Shown: piece by piece, positions 7,458-16,997 of the stretch
Position numbering within the stretch: the first letter of the stretch is position 1
Layout of the letters: the number at the start of each line of letters is the position of its first letter
From: JAVJSU01 sp040219275
Lineage (GTDB): Bacteria > Chloroflexota > Anaerolineae > Aggregatilineales > Phototrophicaceae
Length of the DNA: 64,000 bases
NCBI GenBank assembly: GCA_040219275.1
Contig: JAVJSU010000075.1
Span: 16,626-80,625, forward strand
Reading direction: 5' to 3'
Translations under genes and position numbers: made by a program
The notes under the pieces: model-generated
Told to the model about the DNA's origin: nothing
Seen by the model: the letters and a program-made list of their open reading frames with translations, nothing else
Databases searched by the model: none

Positions 7458-10312
7458 CAAAGTACCTCCCCTAACTTAACTGCCTGGAAGATACGCATAC
7501 GCCGCAGAATCAGCATCAAGATCACCATAATAATGACAAATGTGAGCATAAATGACGCTACGATCTGTGCAATTTCTGACCATGCAATCGTCACAAGATA
7601 AGGTGGCACGATGCCAGATAAATTACTTACAAATTGCATATATGGAATATACATCGCACTCACGGTTATACCGACAAATACACCAAAAGACAGCCCCACC
7701 AGGATGAGCAGACCCAACTCCCACGCGATGGATAGCATCATCGCAGGTTGTGATAAGCCAATTGCCCGCAACGTCCCTAATTCCACATAGCGCCTTTGAT
7801 AAGAGAAAATTGTATAGAGTAAAAATCCAATCATAGTCGCCAATGATGAGGCAATGAATCCGATTGAAAGCAAGCCGAATAAGCCCTGTCGTTCAGGACG
7901 TGCTTGTTCGCGTTCAATGCGAGTCACCGGTTCTTCCACGATAATGCCAGAAATCCCGAGTGGCAAAACATTACTGCGTATCACATTTTCATCAAATTCA
8001 CTATTGATGCGGGCAAGTATCAAGTGGGGTAGCTCTATTCGTGCTTGCTCAAATAGATAATCCAGATTACCAACAAACAGCGCACCTTCTTCTTCAGCAT
8101 ACCATCTGGGAAAGTGATCAATTTCCCCGACAATTTGCAGAGTGAGGCTAATGGTCTCACCTGAACTGCTTACATCGACATCGACAAAATCTCCGACATC
8201 AAGCCCGCGCTCTCGCATGAATTCGCGTGACGCGAGCACACTATCAGGTTGAATCGCTAGATTATTTAACAGATAGCCTAAACGAGTAGAAGCGAAATCA
8301 CTGCGCCAGAACGCAATAGATCCAAAATCAGTCCGATCAACACCGATAAACGTTCCCTGCACCGAACCCGTCGTCAGCCTCGCCCTTGCCTGATATTCAC
8401 CCAGACGGGTCGCCTGCTCAATACCTTGCATAGATCGAAATTCTGCTATGGGAACGTATGTGGTATCTACACTATCATCCGCTGAACTACCGAACGGTAA
8501 ACCTGACGTTGGGATAAGGCGAATCGCGACATCTGCCGCCACGCGATAAAACTGCTGTTCGTAAAGGTAGCGATCAATCGTTCGGGCAAACGATGAGGTA
8601 TAGATTCCAAGGCTAATGGTGGATATAAGCAGAATCAGCGGCAAATAATAGCTACGAGGAGAACGCTCTAGCTGACGCGTCACAATCAACAAGCCGACAT
8701 TATCAGTCAGATAGATCAACCACGAAATGAAGCGTAAAATATAGGGCAAAATCCGCAATACCAGTAACGCGGTTCCAAAAATCGTCAGCGGTGGCAATAA
8801 AAATACGAAAGGTTGATTGTAGGCTTCATCAATGTTCGAAACTCCCCCCTCGATATTGATTAGCCCACCCTGCTGAACTGTTTGGTAGTAGAAATAGCCA
8901 ATCACCACCAGCAACAGTAAATCAACACCAAGCCGCTGTAGTAGCGGGCGAACTGCCACATGCGATGTGCTTATTTTGTAACTTACAATCGTATGACGCG
9001 ATGCTGAAATCGTCGGCAATAATCGAATAATGACGGTAAACAAGAGGGCAATGATCGCGGTGAATACAATAGTTGGCGGAAAGGAGACGATAAAATTTCG
9101 ATCATAGCCCAGATCAAGGAAACTTTTCGTTGATCCCATCAAACGGGTAAAAACAACGGCTAGTCCCGTCCCGATAATCAGTGCAATGCCGCCAAAGATA
9201 AATCCCTCAACCGCCGCTAAACCAACAATCTGAAAAGGCGATGTGCCGCGACTCCGTAACATGGCAGTCTCGTTACGCTGACGATCAACGATTAAACCGA
9301 CAATCATCATCAGAAATACGATTAAGAGTGCGACAATTGGCACACTAAAGACGGTCAACGTTAACGTGAGTACGCTCACAATCCGCTGATAGGGTCGCAG
9401 TTCAGAAATCGGTGAACTACTAATGGTTGTACCGGGTAACAATTGGTCGATTCGCATTTCCGTCGTATTTTCGCGGTCAATCAGTTCGCCAACGCGATTT
9501 GTGTTAATTCCCCTGCCATCCGTAATGACATACCAGACCGCCAAATTAACCTCTTCGTCTGTATAGGGGCTAATGCGATTCACGTAGGTCGCTTCGTTGA
9601 CGATTAATGTATCTTCAAATGCCAGCGGAAGATAAAACCAATAAGGCGATGTTGGGTCGAGGGGTTGCCATACACCGGCGATGCGAATCTCGGTAATTTG
9701 CATGACCTCATCGGCTTCTAAGCGCCAATTAAAACCGAGGAATCTATCGCCAACCTGAATACCATATTCATCGGCGAAATTTCTGGCGATCATCACTTCA
9801 ACAATGCTATCAGGGGATGGATCGGCAGGCGCAGGAAATGTCCCTTCCACCATCTCAACCTGATTAAAAATATCTTCGGTTGTGGAAAACGTCATGAAAT
9901 CTAGCGCGTTGTCTTCTTCGTAGGCTGTTTCATCCGCCGTATACAGCCTAAAATTACGCGTCTCAAAATGTCGGACAATCTCAGTTGCATTTAGTCCCAG
10001 ATCATCCGCCGCACGTTCCCGAATGTAGCGATCAACATCTACCGTATCTTCCCAATTAACCGGGTCATTCCATGAGCCAATGTAGCTGATGAGGTAGGAA
10101 AACGGTGGACGGTTGACATTATCTGACTGTTCGACCAACCGTTCCGACAATATTCGGAAAGCAACGGATTCAGAATAGACAGGAATTGTCAGAATAAGCG
10201 CCACAGCAACCGTTAATCCGACAATGGTTGCCACAGCAAGCAAAGGTTGCGCGAGTAATCGTTTCGTAGCGAGCACGAAGACGGCACGTATTCGCAAAAT
10301 TTGTCTTATCAT
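7457..10312 (-). CDS. Large FtsX-family ABC permease (MacB-like, two FtsX modules)
   Basis: Membrane component of a mechanotransmission-type ABC system that acts on extracytoplasmic substrates (export of peptides or drugs, or lipoprotein handling). One N-terminal membrane helix (about 22-44) is followed by an extracytoplasmic MacB-PCD-like region, an FtsX module with three or more helices (about 305-440), further helices (about 465-590), a second extracytoplasmic region (about 600-800) and a second FtsX module (about 807-940). This duplicated layout (951 aa) resembles LolCE-like or salX-type fused permeases rather than single MacB. Its start overlaps the adaptor stop by 4 bases (ATGA), and its stop overlaps the first ATPase start. 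The substrate cannot be read from the sequence. Confidence 0.88.
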   Translation of the reverse strand: MIRQILRIRAVFVLATKRLLAQPLLAVATIVGLTVAVALILTIPVYSESVAFRILSERLVEQSDNVNRPPFSYLISYIGSWNDPVNWEDTVDVDRYIRERAADDLGLNATEIVRHFETRNFRLYTADETAYEEDNALDFMTFSTTEDIFNQVEMVEGTFPAPADPSPDSIVEVMIARNFADEYGIQVGDRFLGFNWRLEADEVMQITEIRIAGVWQPLDPTSPYWFYLPLAFEDTLIVNEATYVNRISPYTDEEVNLAVWYVITDGRGINTNRVGELIDRENTTEMRIDQLLPGTTISSSPISELRPYQRIVSVLTLTLTVFSVPIVALLIVFLMMIVGLIVDRQRNETAMLRSRGTSPFQIVGLAAVEGFIFGGIALIIGTGLAVVFTRLMGSTKSFLDLGYDRNFIVSFPPTIVFTAIIALLFTVIIRLLPTISASRHTIVSYKISTSHVAVRPLLQRLGVDLLLLVVIGYFYYQTVQQGGLINIEGGVSNIDEAYNQPFVFLLPPLTIFGTALLVLRILPYILRFISWLIYLTDNVGLLIVTRQLERSPRSYYLPLILLISTISLGIYTSSFARTIDRYLYEQQFYRVAADVAIRLIPTSGLPFGSSADDSVDTTYVPIAEFRSMQGIEQATRLGEYQARARLTTGSVQGTFIGVDRTDFGSIAFWRSDFASTRLGYLLNNLAIQPDSVLASREFMRERGLDVGDFVDVDVSSSGETISLTLQIVGEIDHFPRWYAEEEGALFVGNLDYLFEQARIELPHLILARINSEFDENVIRSNVLPLGISGIIVEEPVTRIEREQARPERQGLFGLLSIGFIASSLATMIGFLLYTIFSYQRRYVELGTLRAIGLSQPAMMLSIAWELGLLILVGLSFGVFVGITVSAMYIPYMQFVSNLSGIVPPYLVTIAWSEIAQIVASFMLTFVIIMVILMLILRRMRIFQAVKLGEVL

Positions 10313-11469
10313 GGGGCGAAGACCCGCTGATCTTCTTCAAGTCCGCCCAGAATCTCGACACGATCATTACCTTCTAATCCGAGTTGGACATCTACGCGGC
10401 GCTCTACACCCTCTTCTTGAATAACAACAAAGTTACGCCCGCTAAATTGGCGAATCGCCGAAATAGGCAACCACAGAACATCCTGACGTTCAGCAATCGT
10501 CACAACAAACGACATACGCTCACCCAATTCAAACTCTGATGCCGGAGGGAGCGTATCAAAGCGCACATGAACGAGACCATCACTGCCTGACCCGAATGGT
10601 TGTGGCAATTGTGCAATTGTCCCCTCGAATGCCGCGTCCGGCGTATTTGCCCGTTGCAGAACCACCGGCAAGCCTTCCGTCAATTCACTGATTTCGGCGT
10701 TTTCCATCACGTCAGTAACTTCTAATGCGGATAAATCTGAGACAATACCAACGGATTCAAATGCGCCAACCGGATCGCCAGCTGAAATTGAAAATGCCGT
10801 CAGACTACCCTCCATCGGCGCAACCAACACTGCCTGAGCGATTGACGCGTTAATTGTGTCAACCTGCTCCTGGGCACGGGTGACATCAAACGCCAGTGTA
10901 GGATCTACGCCCTGCTCAAGTTCTTCTAAGGCGAGTTGCGCGAGTTCTAGTTCAATCTGGCGCTGGCTAATTAATAAATTATCTTCAGCGGTTGGCGGAT
11001 CTTCCGCTTGTAGATTTGCATAATCGAGGAAAGTCTGTGCAAGCTCAATTTCAAGTTCAGCCTGTCGGCGCGCGAAGGTGATCTGGCTTTCTGCACTATC
11101 TAGTAGTGATTGTGCGACTGCCAATGCTTCTTCAGCATCAATGAGCTGACCTTCAAGTTGGGTGGTGTCAATCTCTGCCAGCACATCACCGACGCTTACA
11201 TCATCACCCGCAGAAAAAAATGTTTCTAGCACACGCCCATCAATTGCAAAGTGTAATTCGCTGGTATTTATTGCTGAAACACGCCCAAAATAGGTGCGCT
11301 GGTCAATAATATTACCGCGTTGAACATCATAAATCGGGCGGCTTGGGACGACATTTGTTGGAAAAGGGGTCGGTTCACCTTCTGTAATTGCATCGCCAAA
11401 TGTTGCTTGAGATACACCACAACCTGCTAACATTAAACAACTCAGGCATAGGATGATGATTTTCTTCAC
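10309..11469 (-). CDS. Lipoprotein membrane-fusion (HlyD/MacA-like) adaptor
   Basis: Periplasmic-adaptor-type subunit anchored outside the membrane as a lipoprotein. The N-terminus is a lipoprotein signal with lipobox LAGC, giving lipidated Cys17. The body has a biotinyl-lipoyl half (about 60-100), a helical hairpin or coiled coil rich in Ala, Glu and Gln (about 110-215), then the second lipoyl half and beta-barrel domains to the end. The start is GTG at 11469 with AGAGGA 5 nt upstream. It is the first gene of the adaptor-permease-ATPase-ATPase set, 42 bp after the oxidoreductase gene upstream, so it may be read through from the arabinose operon. MacA-like function is inferred from fold and operon. 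Confidence 0.87.
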   Translation of the reverse strand: MKKIIILCLSCLMLAGCGVSQATFGDAITEGEPTPFPTNVVPSRPIYDVQRGNIIDQRTYFGRVSAINTSELHFAIDGRVLETFFSAGDDVSVGDVLAEIDTTQLEGQLIDAEEALAVAQSLLDSAESQITFARRQAELEIELAQTFLDYANLQAEDPPTAEDNLLISQRQIELELAQLALEELEQGVDPTLAFDVTRAQEQVDTINASIAQAVLVAPMEGSLTAFSISAGDPVGAFESVGIVSDLSALEVTDVMENAEISELTEGLPVVLQRANTPDAAFEGTIAQLPQPFGSGSDGLVHVRFDTLPPASEFELGERMSFVVTIAERQDVLWLPISAIRQFSGRNFVVIQEEGVERRVDVQLGLEGNDRVEILGGLEEDQRVFAP

Positions 11470-11511
11470 ATTTTTCCTCTCGAGTTATAACGATAGTAAA
11501 TGCCTCCAATA

Positions 11512-12579
11512 TTAAAAGTGGATCGTTCCTTGCTTCCGTTGAGACTCATAAATTGCGGAAAATAATTCAACCACGGCGCGCCCATCACGTCCGGTCACAA
11601 AAGGTTGCTTATCGTCCCTAATTGCTTGCATAAAGTCTTCAATTTGCAGGGCGATATAGTGTTCAGTAGGTTCAATTTTCTGGAATTGTTCCCTATCTTC
11701 CGCTAACCACTCTGCTAGCTGATGTTCTTCGCCGGGAATTGTCCAAATATCGTTGATCGGCGGTTCTGTGATGTCACTCACGCCAGCGATAAACATGGAG
11801 CCACTTTCTGTTTGTACCCCTATCGAAGCGCCATTACTGCCGTGAATGTGAACTTTGCCATAAAGTCCGGGTTTCTGTGAATTGCTCACTACGATATTGC
11901 CGAGCGCACCATTTTTGAAGCGAATAATCACCACTGCGGTATCTTCGACTTCGATAAACGGGTGATTCAGGTTGTCCCAATAGGCGGTCAGTTCGGCAAT
12001 TTCACCCATATACCACAGTAGTAAGTCGAGTTGATGCGGTGCTTGATTGACTAAAACCCCACCACCCTCATGTTCCCATGTACCACGCCACGCATCAGAC
12101 GCATAATAGGATTCGCTCCGCCAACCAAACATCTGCACAGTACCCAGAATCGGGTTGCCAATTTTGCCAGCATCCAGCGCCGCACGGACGCGCAGGGCAC
12201 ACTCATAGAAGCGACGTTGACTAATCACACCGAGTTTGACTTTTGCGTTTTCTGCGGCAGTTATCATCGCATCACAATCAGCGAGCGTTGAAGCTAACGG
12301 TTTTTCCACCAGAACATGCACGCCCCGTTCTGCCGCTAGCACAGCAGAATCAACATGGGCGGGATGAGGCGTACACACAATAATCGCCTGAATAGCTTGC
12401 TCGCTTATCATGCGTTCAAGGTCTGTGTATGCTGTGATCTCATATTGCTCTGCAAAGGCATTGGCTTTTTCTTGATTGCGCCCACAAACAGCAACCAATT
12501 GCGCTAGCTTCGATTTTTTGAGGGCTGACGCATGGAGGTGTGATACTTTTCCGTAGCCAATAAGCGCCGTCCGAATCAT
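11512..12579 (-). CDS. Gfo/Idh/MocA family NAD(P)-dependent oxidoreductase
   Basis: Sugar or cyclitol dehydrogenase-type protein. The N-terminal Rossmann fold shows ALIGYGKVSHLHASAL and the family motif EKPLA near residue 94 (Lys is catalytic in the family). The C-terminal alpha/beta substrate domain carries NQAPHQLDLLLWYMG, including the conserved active-site His. Length 355 aa is typical. Its ATG overlaps the stop of the upstream zinc dehydrogenase by 4 bases (ATGA), so the two are translated together. At the end of the arabinan operon it may oxidise or epimerise a released sugar. No specific substrate can be assigned. Confidence 0.9.
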   Translation of the reverse strand: MIRTALIGYGKVSHLHASALKKSKLAQLVAVCGRNQEKANAFAEQYEITAYTDLERMISEQAIQAIIVCTPHPAHVDSAVLAAERGVHVLVEKPLASTLADCDAMITAAENAKVKLGVISQRRFYECALRVRAALDAGKIGNPILGTVQMFGWRSESYYASDAWRGTWEHEGGGVLVNQAPHQLDLLLWYMGEIAELTAYWDNLNHPFIEVEDTAVVIIRFKNGALGNIVVSNSQKPGLYGKVHIHGSNGASIGVQTESGSMFIAGVSDITEPPINDIWTIPGEEHQLAEWLAEDREQFQKIEPTEHYIALQIEDFMQAIRDDKQPFVTGRDGRAVVELFSAIYESQRKQGTIHF

Positions 12580-13619
12580 GAGTCACCCCCATCAGGAACG
12601 AGAAGCACCTTGAGCAGTCCTTGTTCATTATAAAGACGATCAAACCACACCGCCCCGTCACTGAGCGGTGCAACTTCGGTTATCAGGGAGTCAACTTGAA
12701 TTTTCCCCTGTGCTAACATCGCTAAACTCACTGGATATTCCCCTTGAGAGGAGCAAGAGCCGTATAAGCTCAATTCTCTGGTAACCACATTTTGTATGGG
12801 CAACTCTGCGAAGGCAGAAATATTGCCAACCAGCGTTAATGAGCCGCCTTTTCGCAAGGAATTGACAGCTATCTGAACTGTCGGTGTAATTCCAACAACC
12901 TCAAAGGCGATATCTGCCCCGCGTCCGTCGGTTTCGCTCATGATTCGATTAACGACATCATCGGTTTTTGAGTTCAAGGTAACGTCTGCGCCGAAGTCTC
13001 GCGCTAATGCAAGACGGCTATCATCGACATCGACACCGATGATGCGACCACAACCGCTTTGCTTGAGCACTTGAATTAACAGGAGACCTATCAAACCCGT
13101 CCCCACCACCACAGCAGTATCGTTCATTGCAATCGGTGTGCGCTCCACCGCATGAACAGCGATCGTAACAGGCTCCACAAATGCGGCTTGTACAAAGCTG
13201 AGGTTTTCGGGGATACGGTACAATATGCGGGATGGCACAGCGAGATATTCGGCAAACGCTCCGTGCTGACGATAATCGCCACAGGATACGCCTACAACAC
13301 GGCGATTATCACACAGGTTAATTTCACCCCGTCTGCAAAAATGACATTCCCCACAGTAAATCGTCGAATCAAAGGTGACACGCTCCCCAACTTGCCAATC
13401 TTTAACATGCTCACCGACCTTAGTAATCACGCCGGCAGATTCATGCCCCATGATGATTGGCGGAATACGTCTACCGCTTGAACCATCCATACCATGAATA
13501 TCACTGCCACAAATACCGGTTGCTTTGACCTGAATCAACACTTCATCAGCGGAGATTTCTGGATCAGGCACATCTCTATAGGCAAATTGTTTTACATCTT
13601 CGAGAACAAGTGCTTTCAT
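12576..13619 (-). CDS. Zinc-dependent medium-chain alcohol/polyol dehydrogenase
   Basis: MDR-superfamily dehydrogenase resembling sorbitol, threonine and related sugar-alcohol dehydrogenases. Numbered from the ATG at 13619, Cys37 (GICGSD) and His59-Glu60 (GHE) are the catalytic zinc ligands. Cys89, Cys92, Cys95 and Cys103 (CGECHFCRRGEINLC) bind the structural zinc. GTGLIG around residue 175 is the NAD(P) dinucleotide motif. The ATG at 13619 is favoured over the TTG just before it, with GGGGAA upstream. It lies 24 bp downstream of GH2 and overlaps the next oxidoreductase gene. In an L-arabinose locus, oxidation of a pentose or pentitol is plausible but unproven. Confidence 0.9.
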   Translation of the reverse strand: MKALVLEDVKQFAYRDVPDPEISADEVLIQVKATGICGSDIHGMDGSSGRRIPPIIMGHESAGVITKVGEHVKDWQVGERVTFDSTIYCGECHFCRRGEINLCDNRRVVGVSCGDYRQHGAFAEYLAVPSRILYRIPENLSFVQAAFVEPVTIAVHAVERTPIAMNDTAVVVGTGLIGLLLIQVLKQSGCGRIIGVDVDDSRLALARDFGADVTLNSKTDDVVNRIMSETDGRGADIAFEVVGITPTVQIAVNSLRKGGSLTLVGNISAFAELPIQNVVTRELSLYGSCSSQGEYPVSLAMLAQGKIQVDSLITEVAPLSDGAVWFDRLYNEQGLLKVLLVPDGGDS

Positions 13620-13643
13620 CAATATTCCCCTAAAATCGTTTTT

Positions 13644-15362
13644 TTAGTCTACCTGAATCACGACATCATAGAGCGACTCGTTGAGTGTGCGAATCGTGTT
13701 CACATCCATCTTCGTAACGGCTCTGTCATAAGTCATCATACCGTTGGCTTCGGTTTCTACGTCCGTTGTTTGCGTGTAAATGGCGGCGGCAAGCCCCTGT
13801 TCGCTAATCATTGGGCGTAGGGCATTAATCAAATCTGCATACGCACTTGTCAATGATGGCACATCTAGATAAGCACGATAGCCCCAGAAATCCGATTGCC
13901 ACATATGCCCTTCAACAGACAGACCTAGACCGCCAAATTCTCCTAAAACCAGTGCGCGCCCCGGTGATGCAGGCGGCATTTCAGGTCCCGGATACGCGTG
14001 AATGTCGTGCATATGACCAACACCCATATCATTCCAGCCTGTAACACTATTGATGAGGCGCGTGCTATCCAGAGATTCGGCAAACGTGCTAACATTCACC
14101 GTGTCGAACTGACCCCAGCCTTCATTGAAGACGACCCAAACAATAATCGAAGGATAGTTAAAGAGTGCCTCAACCATATGCCGGTATTCGCGTTTAAATT
14201 GCGCGGCAGATTCTTCAGTACGCACCATTTCCGGCTGACCCACTCTGATATTTTCACCACTGCTCGGCATATCCTGCCAGACTAAAACACCCAGCTTATC
14301 TGCCCAGTAATACCAGCGTGCCGGTTCGACCTTTACATGCTTACGGATGGTATTGAAGCCCAATTGCTTGGTCATTTCAATGTCATAACGCAGGGCTTCA
14401 TCTGAGGGAGCGGTGTATAAGCCATCAGGGAAAAACCCTTGATCGAGCAAACCATAATTGAAGACAGGTTCATTGTTCAGGAAAATTCGTAACGCACCAC
14501 CGGAGTCAGGCAAAATTTCAACTTTACGCATCCCGAAATAACTGCCAATACGATCAATAACGAGATCACCCTCTAAGAGTTTGATGGTCAGATCATATAA
14601 AAACGGCGACTCAGGTGACCAGCGTTTAGCATTTTCGATATTCAGCGTGAGCGTTGCCTCAGCCGAGTCGCTAACTTCCGCGATTAGGTGCTCGCCATCG
14701 AACGCCTGTGCCTGAATAGTGTATGATCCACCCGCGCCGCCGAGTTTGATCGAAACTTGTAAGGTGCTATTGTCAATATTTGGGATAAGCCTTAACTCGG
14801 CAATATAGGATTGAGGCACACTTTCTAACCAGACAGTCTGCCAGATTCCCGTGATGGGTGTGTACCATATACTTTCAGGCGTATTGACCTGTTTGCCACG
14901 CGGTTGAAAGGCTTCATCCGTAGGATCCCAGACTTGAACGATAATTTCCTGTTCGGCTGTATTGTTCAAGGCACCCGTAATATCGAAGGAAAAAGGGTCA
15001 TACCCGCCACGATGTGTTCCAATTTTGTTGCCATTGACCCAAACAGTAGCTTCCCAATCCACCGCGCCGAAATGCAAGAGCACGCGTTCATCAGATGGTT
15101 GAATTTCAACTTTGCGCCGATACCACAGCATTTCTGAGGCTGACACACGACGCGTCACGCCCGATAAAGCCGACTCAATCGGGAATGGGACAAGAATGTT
15201 GCCCTCATACGATTCAGGAGGTGTAACCTGTTCACGATCTGTAATCGCATATTCCCAGAGACCATTTAAGTTTTTCCATGTGTCTCGCACCATTTGCGGA
15301 CGTGGATATTCCGGGTGAACATTATCTGCGTTCACAGTTTCACCCCATTGTGTCATTAACAT
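13644..15362 (-). CDS. Glycoside hydrolase family 2 protein
   Basis: Retaining exo-glycosidase of the beta-galactosidase/beta-glucuronidase clan. Order: sugar-binding jelly-roll (about 25-180), immunoglobulin-like domain (about 185-280), TIM barrel (about 290-570). Catalytic acid/base Glu414 sits in VFNEGWG, and the likely nucleophile Glu475 in LVLGEFGG. At 572 aa it is a short GH2 with nothing after the barrel. There is no signal peptide, so it should act in the cytoplasm on imported oligosaccharides. ATG at 15362 has AGGAG 6 nt upstream, and a small stem-loop precedes that site. Between GH51 and two dehydrogenases it may remove beta-galactosyl or beta-L-arabinopyranosyl units; specificity is not visible. 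Confidence 0.9.
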   Translation of the reverse strand: MLMTQWGETVNADNVHPEYPRPQMVRDTWKNLNGLWEYAITDREQVTPPESYEGNILVPFPIESALSGVTRRVSASEMLWYRRKVEIQPSDERVLLHFGAVDWEATVWVNGNKIGTHRGGYDPFSFDITGALNNTAEQEIIVQVWDPTDEAFQPRGKQVNTPESIWYTPITGIWQTVWLESVPQSYIAELRLIPNIDNSTLQVSIKLGGAGGSYTIQAQAFDGEHLIAEVSDSAEATLTLNIENAKRWSPESPFLYDLTIKLLEGDLVIDRIGSYFGMRKVEILPDSGGALRIFLNNEPVFNYGLLDQGFFPDGLYTAPSDEALRYDIEMTKQLGFNTIRKHVKVEPARWYYWADKLGVLVWQDMPSSGENIRVGQPEMVRTEESAAQFKREYRHMVEALFNYPSIIVWVVFNEGWGQFDTVNVSTFAESLDSTRLINSVTGWNDMGVGHMHDIHAYPGPEMPPASPGRALVLGEFGGLGLSVEGHMWQSDFWGYRAYLDVPSLTSAYADLINALRPMISEQGLAAAIYTQTTDVETEANGMMTYDRAVTKMDVNTIRTLNESLYDVVIQVD

Positions 15363-15379
15363 CGTTCTCTCCTGTAAAA

Positions 15380-15401
15380 CTGTGTTTTTACATCAACACA
15401 G
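15380..15401 (-). other. Intercistronic stem-loop before GH2
   Basis: CTGTGTT (15380-15386) and AACACAG (15395-15401) form a perfect 7-bp stem in the 84-bp gap between the GH51 stop and the GH2 ribosome-binding site. It has no T-run and is more likely an mRNA-processing or stability element than a terminator. Confidence 0.45.
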
Positions 15402-15446
15402 CTGGCAAATGGTGACTAAATAAAATTCAATCCTGAGTACTCTATC

Positions 15447-16937
15447 TCAACGTAAAGTCAGTGCTACAACTGAAGCCGCTGGCAGTTGAATGCTGAGCGT
15501 GCTTCCATCCAGCGTAGCACCCTTAAATTCAAGTGGCTTCACAACGTTGGGATTATCAAAGGTGTTATGTGCAGTAATCGCATCGGCGACCAGAATCGTG
15601 CCGTCAACTTTGCTGATATTCAACCCTGCAAGATCGCACTCAATAATCAGCGCTTCATCCGGCTTTAGGTTCGTCAATGTCAGCAAAGCCTCCCCAGATT
15701 CTGATTGAGAAGCACTTGCACTAAATGCAGGCAGTGATTTGTCGCCAACGGTATAAAGATCGCTCTCGAACTCCAGCGGCAGTAAAGTTGCATCCATATG
15801 TCCTTTGAACATATCGAACACATGATATGTTGGCGTGAGGATCATTTTTTCACCTTCGGTCAAGAAAAGAGCCTGAATCACATTAACCGTCTGTGCCAGA
15901 TTTGCCATTTGCACCCGCTCACAATGATCCTGAAAAATATGCAATGTGAGCGCCGCAACAACCGCATCACGCATCGAATTTTGTTGGTAAAGGAAAGCGG
16001 GATTTGTCCCCGGTTCTACGGGATACCATGCGCCCCACTCATCAACGATCAACCAGATTTTCTTTTCAGGATCATACTGGTCTAAAACAGCGGAATTCTG
16101 CTTGATGACATGATCCATGTGATTGGCTTCATGCAACACGCTAAACCATTCAGCCTCACCAAATTGGGTTGCGGAATGTTCAGGCTTATTTGGAAAATAG
16201 ATGTAAAAGTGAATACTAACGCCATCCATCGTGACATGATGACGACGGTTCAGCACCTTATCCATGAAAACGCTAATATCTTCACCGTCATGATCTGTAC
16301 CACCAAGCCCCGCCGCAATTTTCATCATGGGTGTGTCGCCGTAATTACGGACGAAGGTGTGATATTGACTATAGAGATCGGCGTATTGTTCGGGTGTCAT
16401 ATGCCCGCCACAGCCCCAATTCTCGTTACCAATGCCCCAGAATGGCATGGGCCATGCATTCTCACGCCCATTTTTGCGGCGCATATCGGAGAGTGTGCTG
16501 TCGTAATTTGAGGTCAAATACTCAACCCAATCGCGCATTTCCTGTACTGTGCCACTACCAACATTGCCGCCGAAATACGGATCACAGCCCAACTGCTCAC
16601 ACAAATCTAAAAATTCATGTGTCCCAACTGCATTCGTTTCCGGAGCATTTCCCCAAAAGTTGAGGCGTTTGGGGCGCGCTTCTTTAGGACCGATGCCGTC
16701 TTTCCAATGATATTCATCGGCAAAACAACCACCGGGCCAGCGCAAATTGGGGATATTGATGGCTTTTAGCGCCGTGACAATATCGTTGCGAAAGCCCCGC
16801 GTATTCGGAATAGTCGAGTCTTCGCCAACATAGAAACCGTCGTAGATACAACGTCCGAGATGTTCTGCGAAATGCCCATAAATATGCCGATTGATCTTGT
16901 GCTGTATATCTTGTTTGCGAATAGTGATCTTATTCAT
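15447..16937 (-). CDS. abfA: GH51 alpha-L-arabinofuranosidase (copy 1)
   Basis: Intracellular exo-enzyme releasing terminal alpha-L-arabinofuranosyl units from arabino-oligosaccharides. The barrel has acid/base Glu172 in GIGNENWG and nucleophile Glu300 in LIVDEWGAWY. The N-terminal stretches HIYGHFAEHLGRCIY and RWPGGCFADEYHWKDG are hallmark GH51 segments. About 390-496 is the beta-sandwich tail. There is no signal peptide and 496 aa is the normal bacterial length. It is placed between arabinose isomerase (60 bp upstream) and GH2 (84 bp downstream) on one transcript. A second, clearly different GH51 lies at 22.0 kb, suggesting complementary linkage preferences. Confidence 0.95.
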   Translation of the reverse strand: MNKITIRKQDIQHKINRHIYGHFAEHLGRCIYDGFYVGEDSTIPNTRGFRNDIVTALKAINIPNLRWPGGCFADEYHWKDGIGPKEARPKRLNFWGNAPETNAVGTHEFLDLCEQLGCDPYFGGNVGSGTVQEMRDWVEYLTSNYDSTLSDMRRKNGRENAWPMPFWGIGNENWGCGGHMTPEQYADLYSQYHTFVRNYGDTPMMKIAAGLGGTDHDGEDISVFMDKVLNRRHHVTMDGVSIHFYIYFPNKPEHSATQFGEAEWFSVLHEANHMDHVIKQNSAVLDQYDPEKKIWLIVDEWGAWYPVEPGTNPAFLYQQNSMRDAVVAALTLHIFQDHCERVQMANLAQTVNVIQALFLTEGEKMILTPTYHVFDMFKGHMDATLLPLEFESDLYTVGDKSLPAFSASASQSESGEALLTLTNLKPDEALIIECDLAGLNISKVDGTILVADAITAHNTFDNPNVVKPLEFKGATLDGSTLSIQLPAASVVALTLR

Positions 16938-16997
16938 TAATTTGCTTCCATATGAGCGCCATCATCTTCTCCTAAGTAGTGTTAGCCTAAGATATAG

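Noticed and set aside
16110..16663. Overlapping plus-strand frames within GH51 copy 1
   Set aside because: Shadow frames of a gene with both catalytic glutamates in place; no independent coding evidence.
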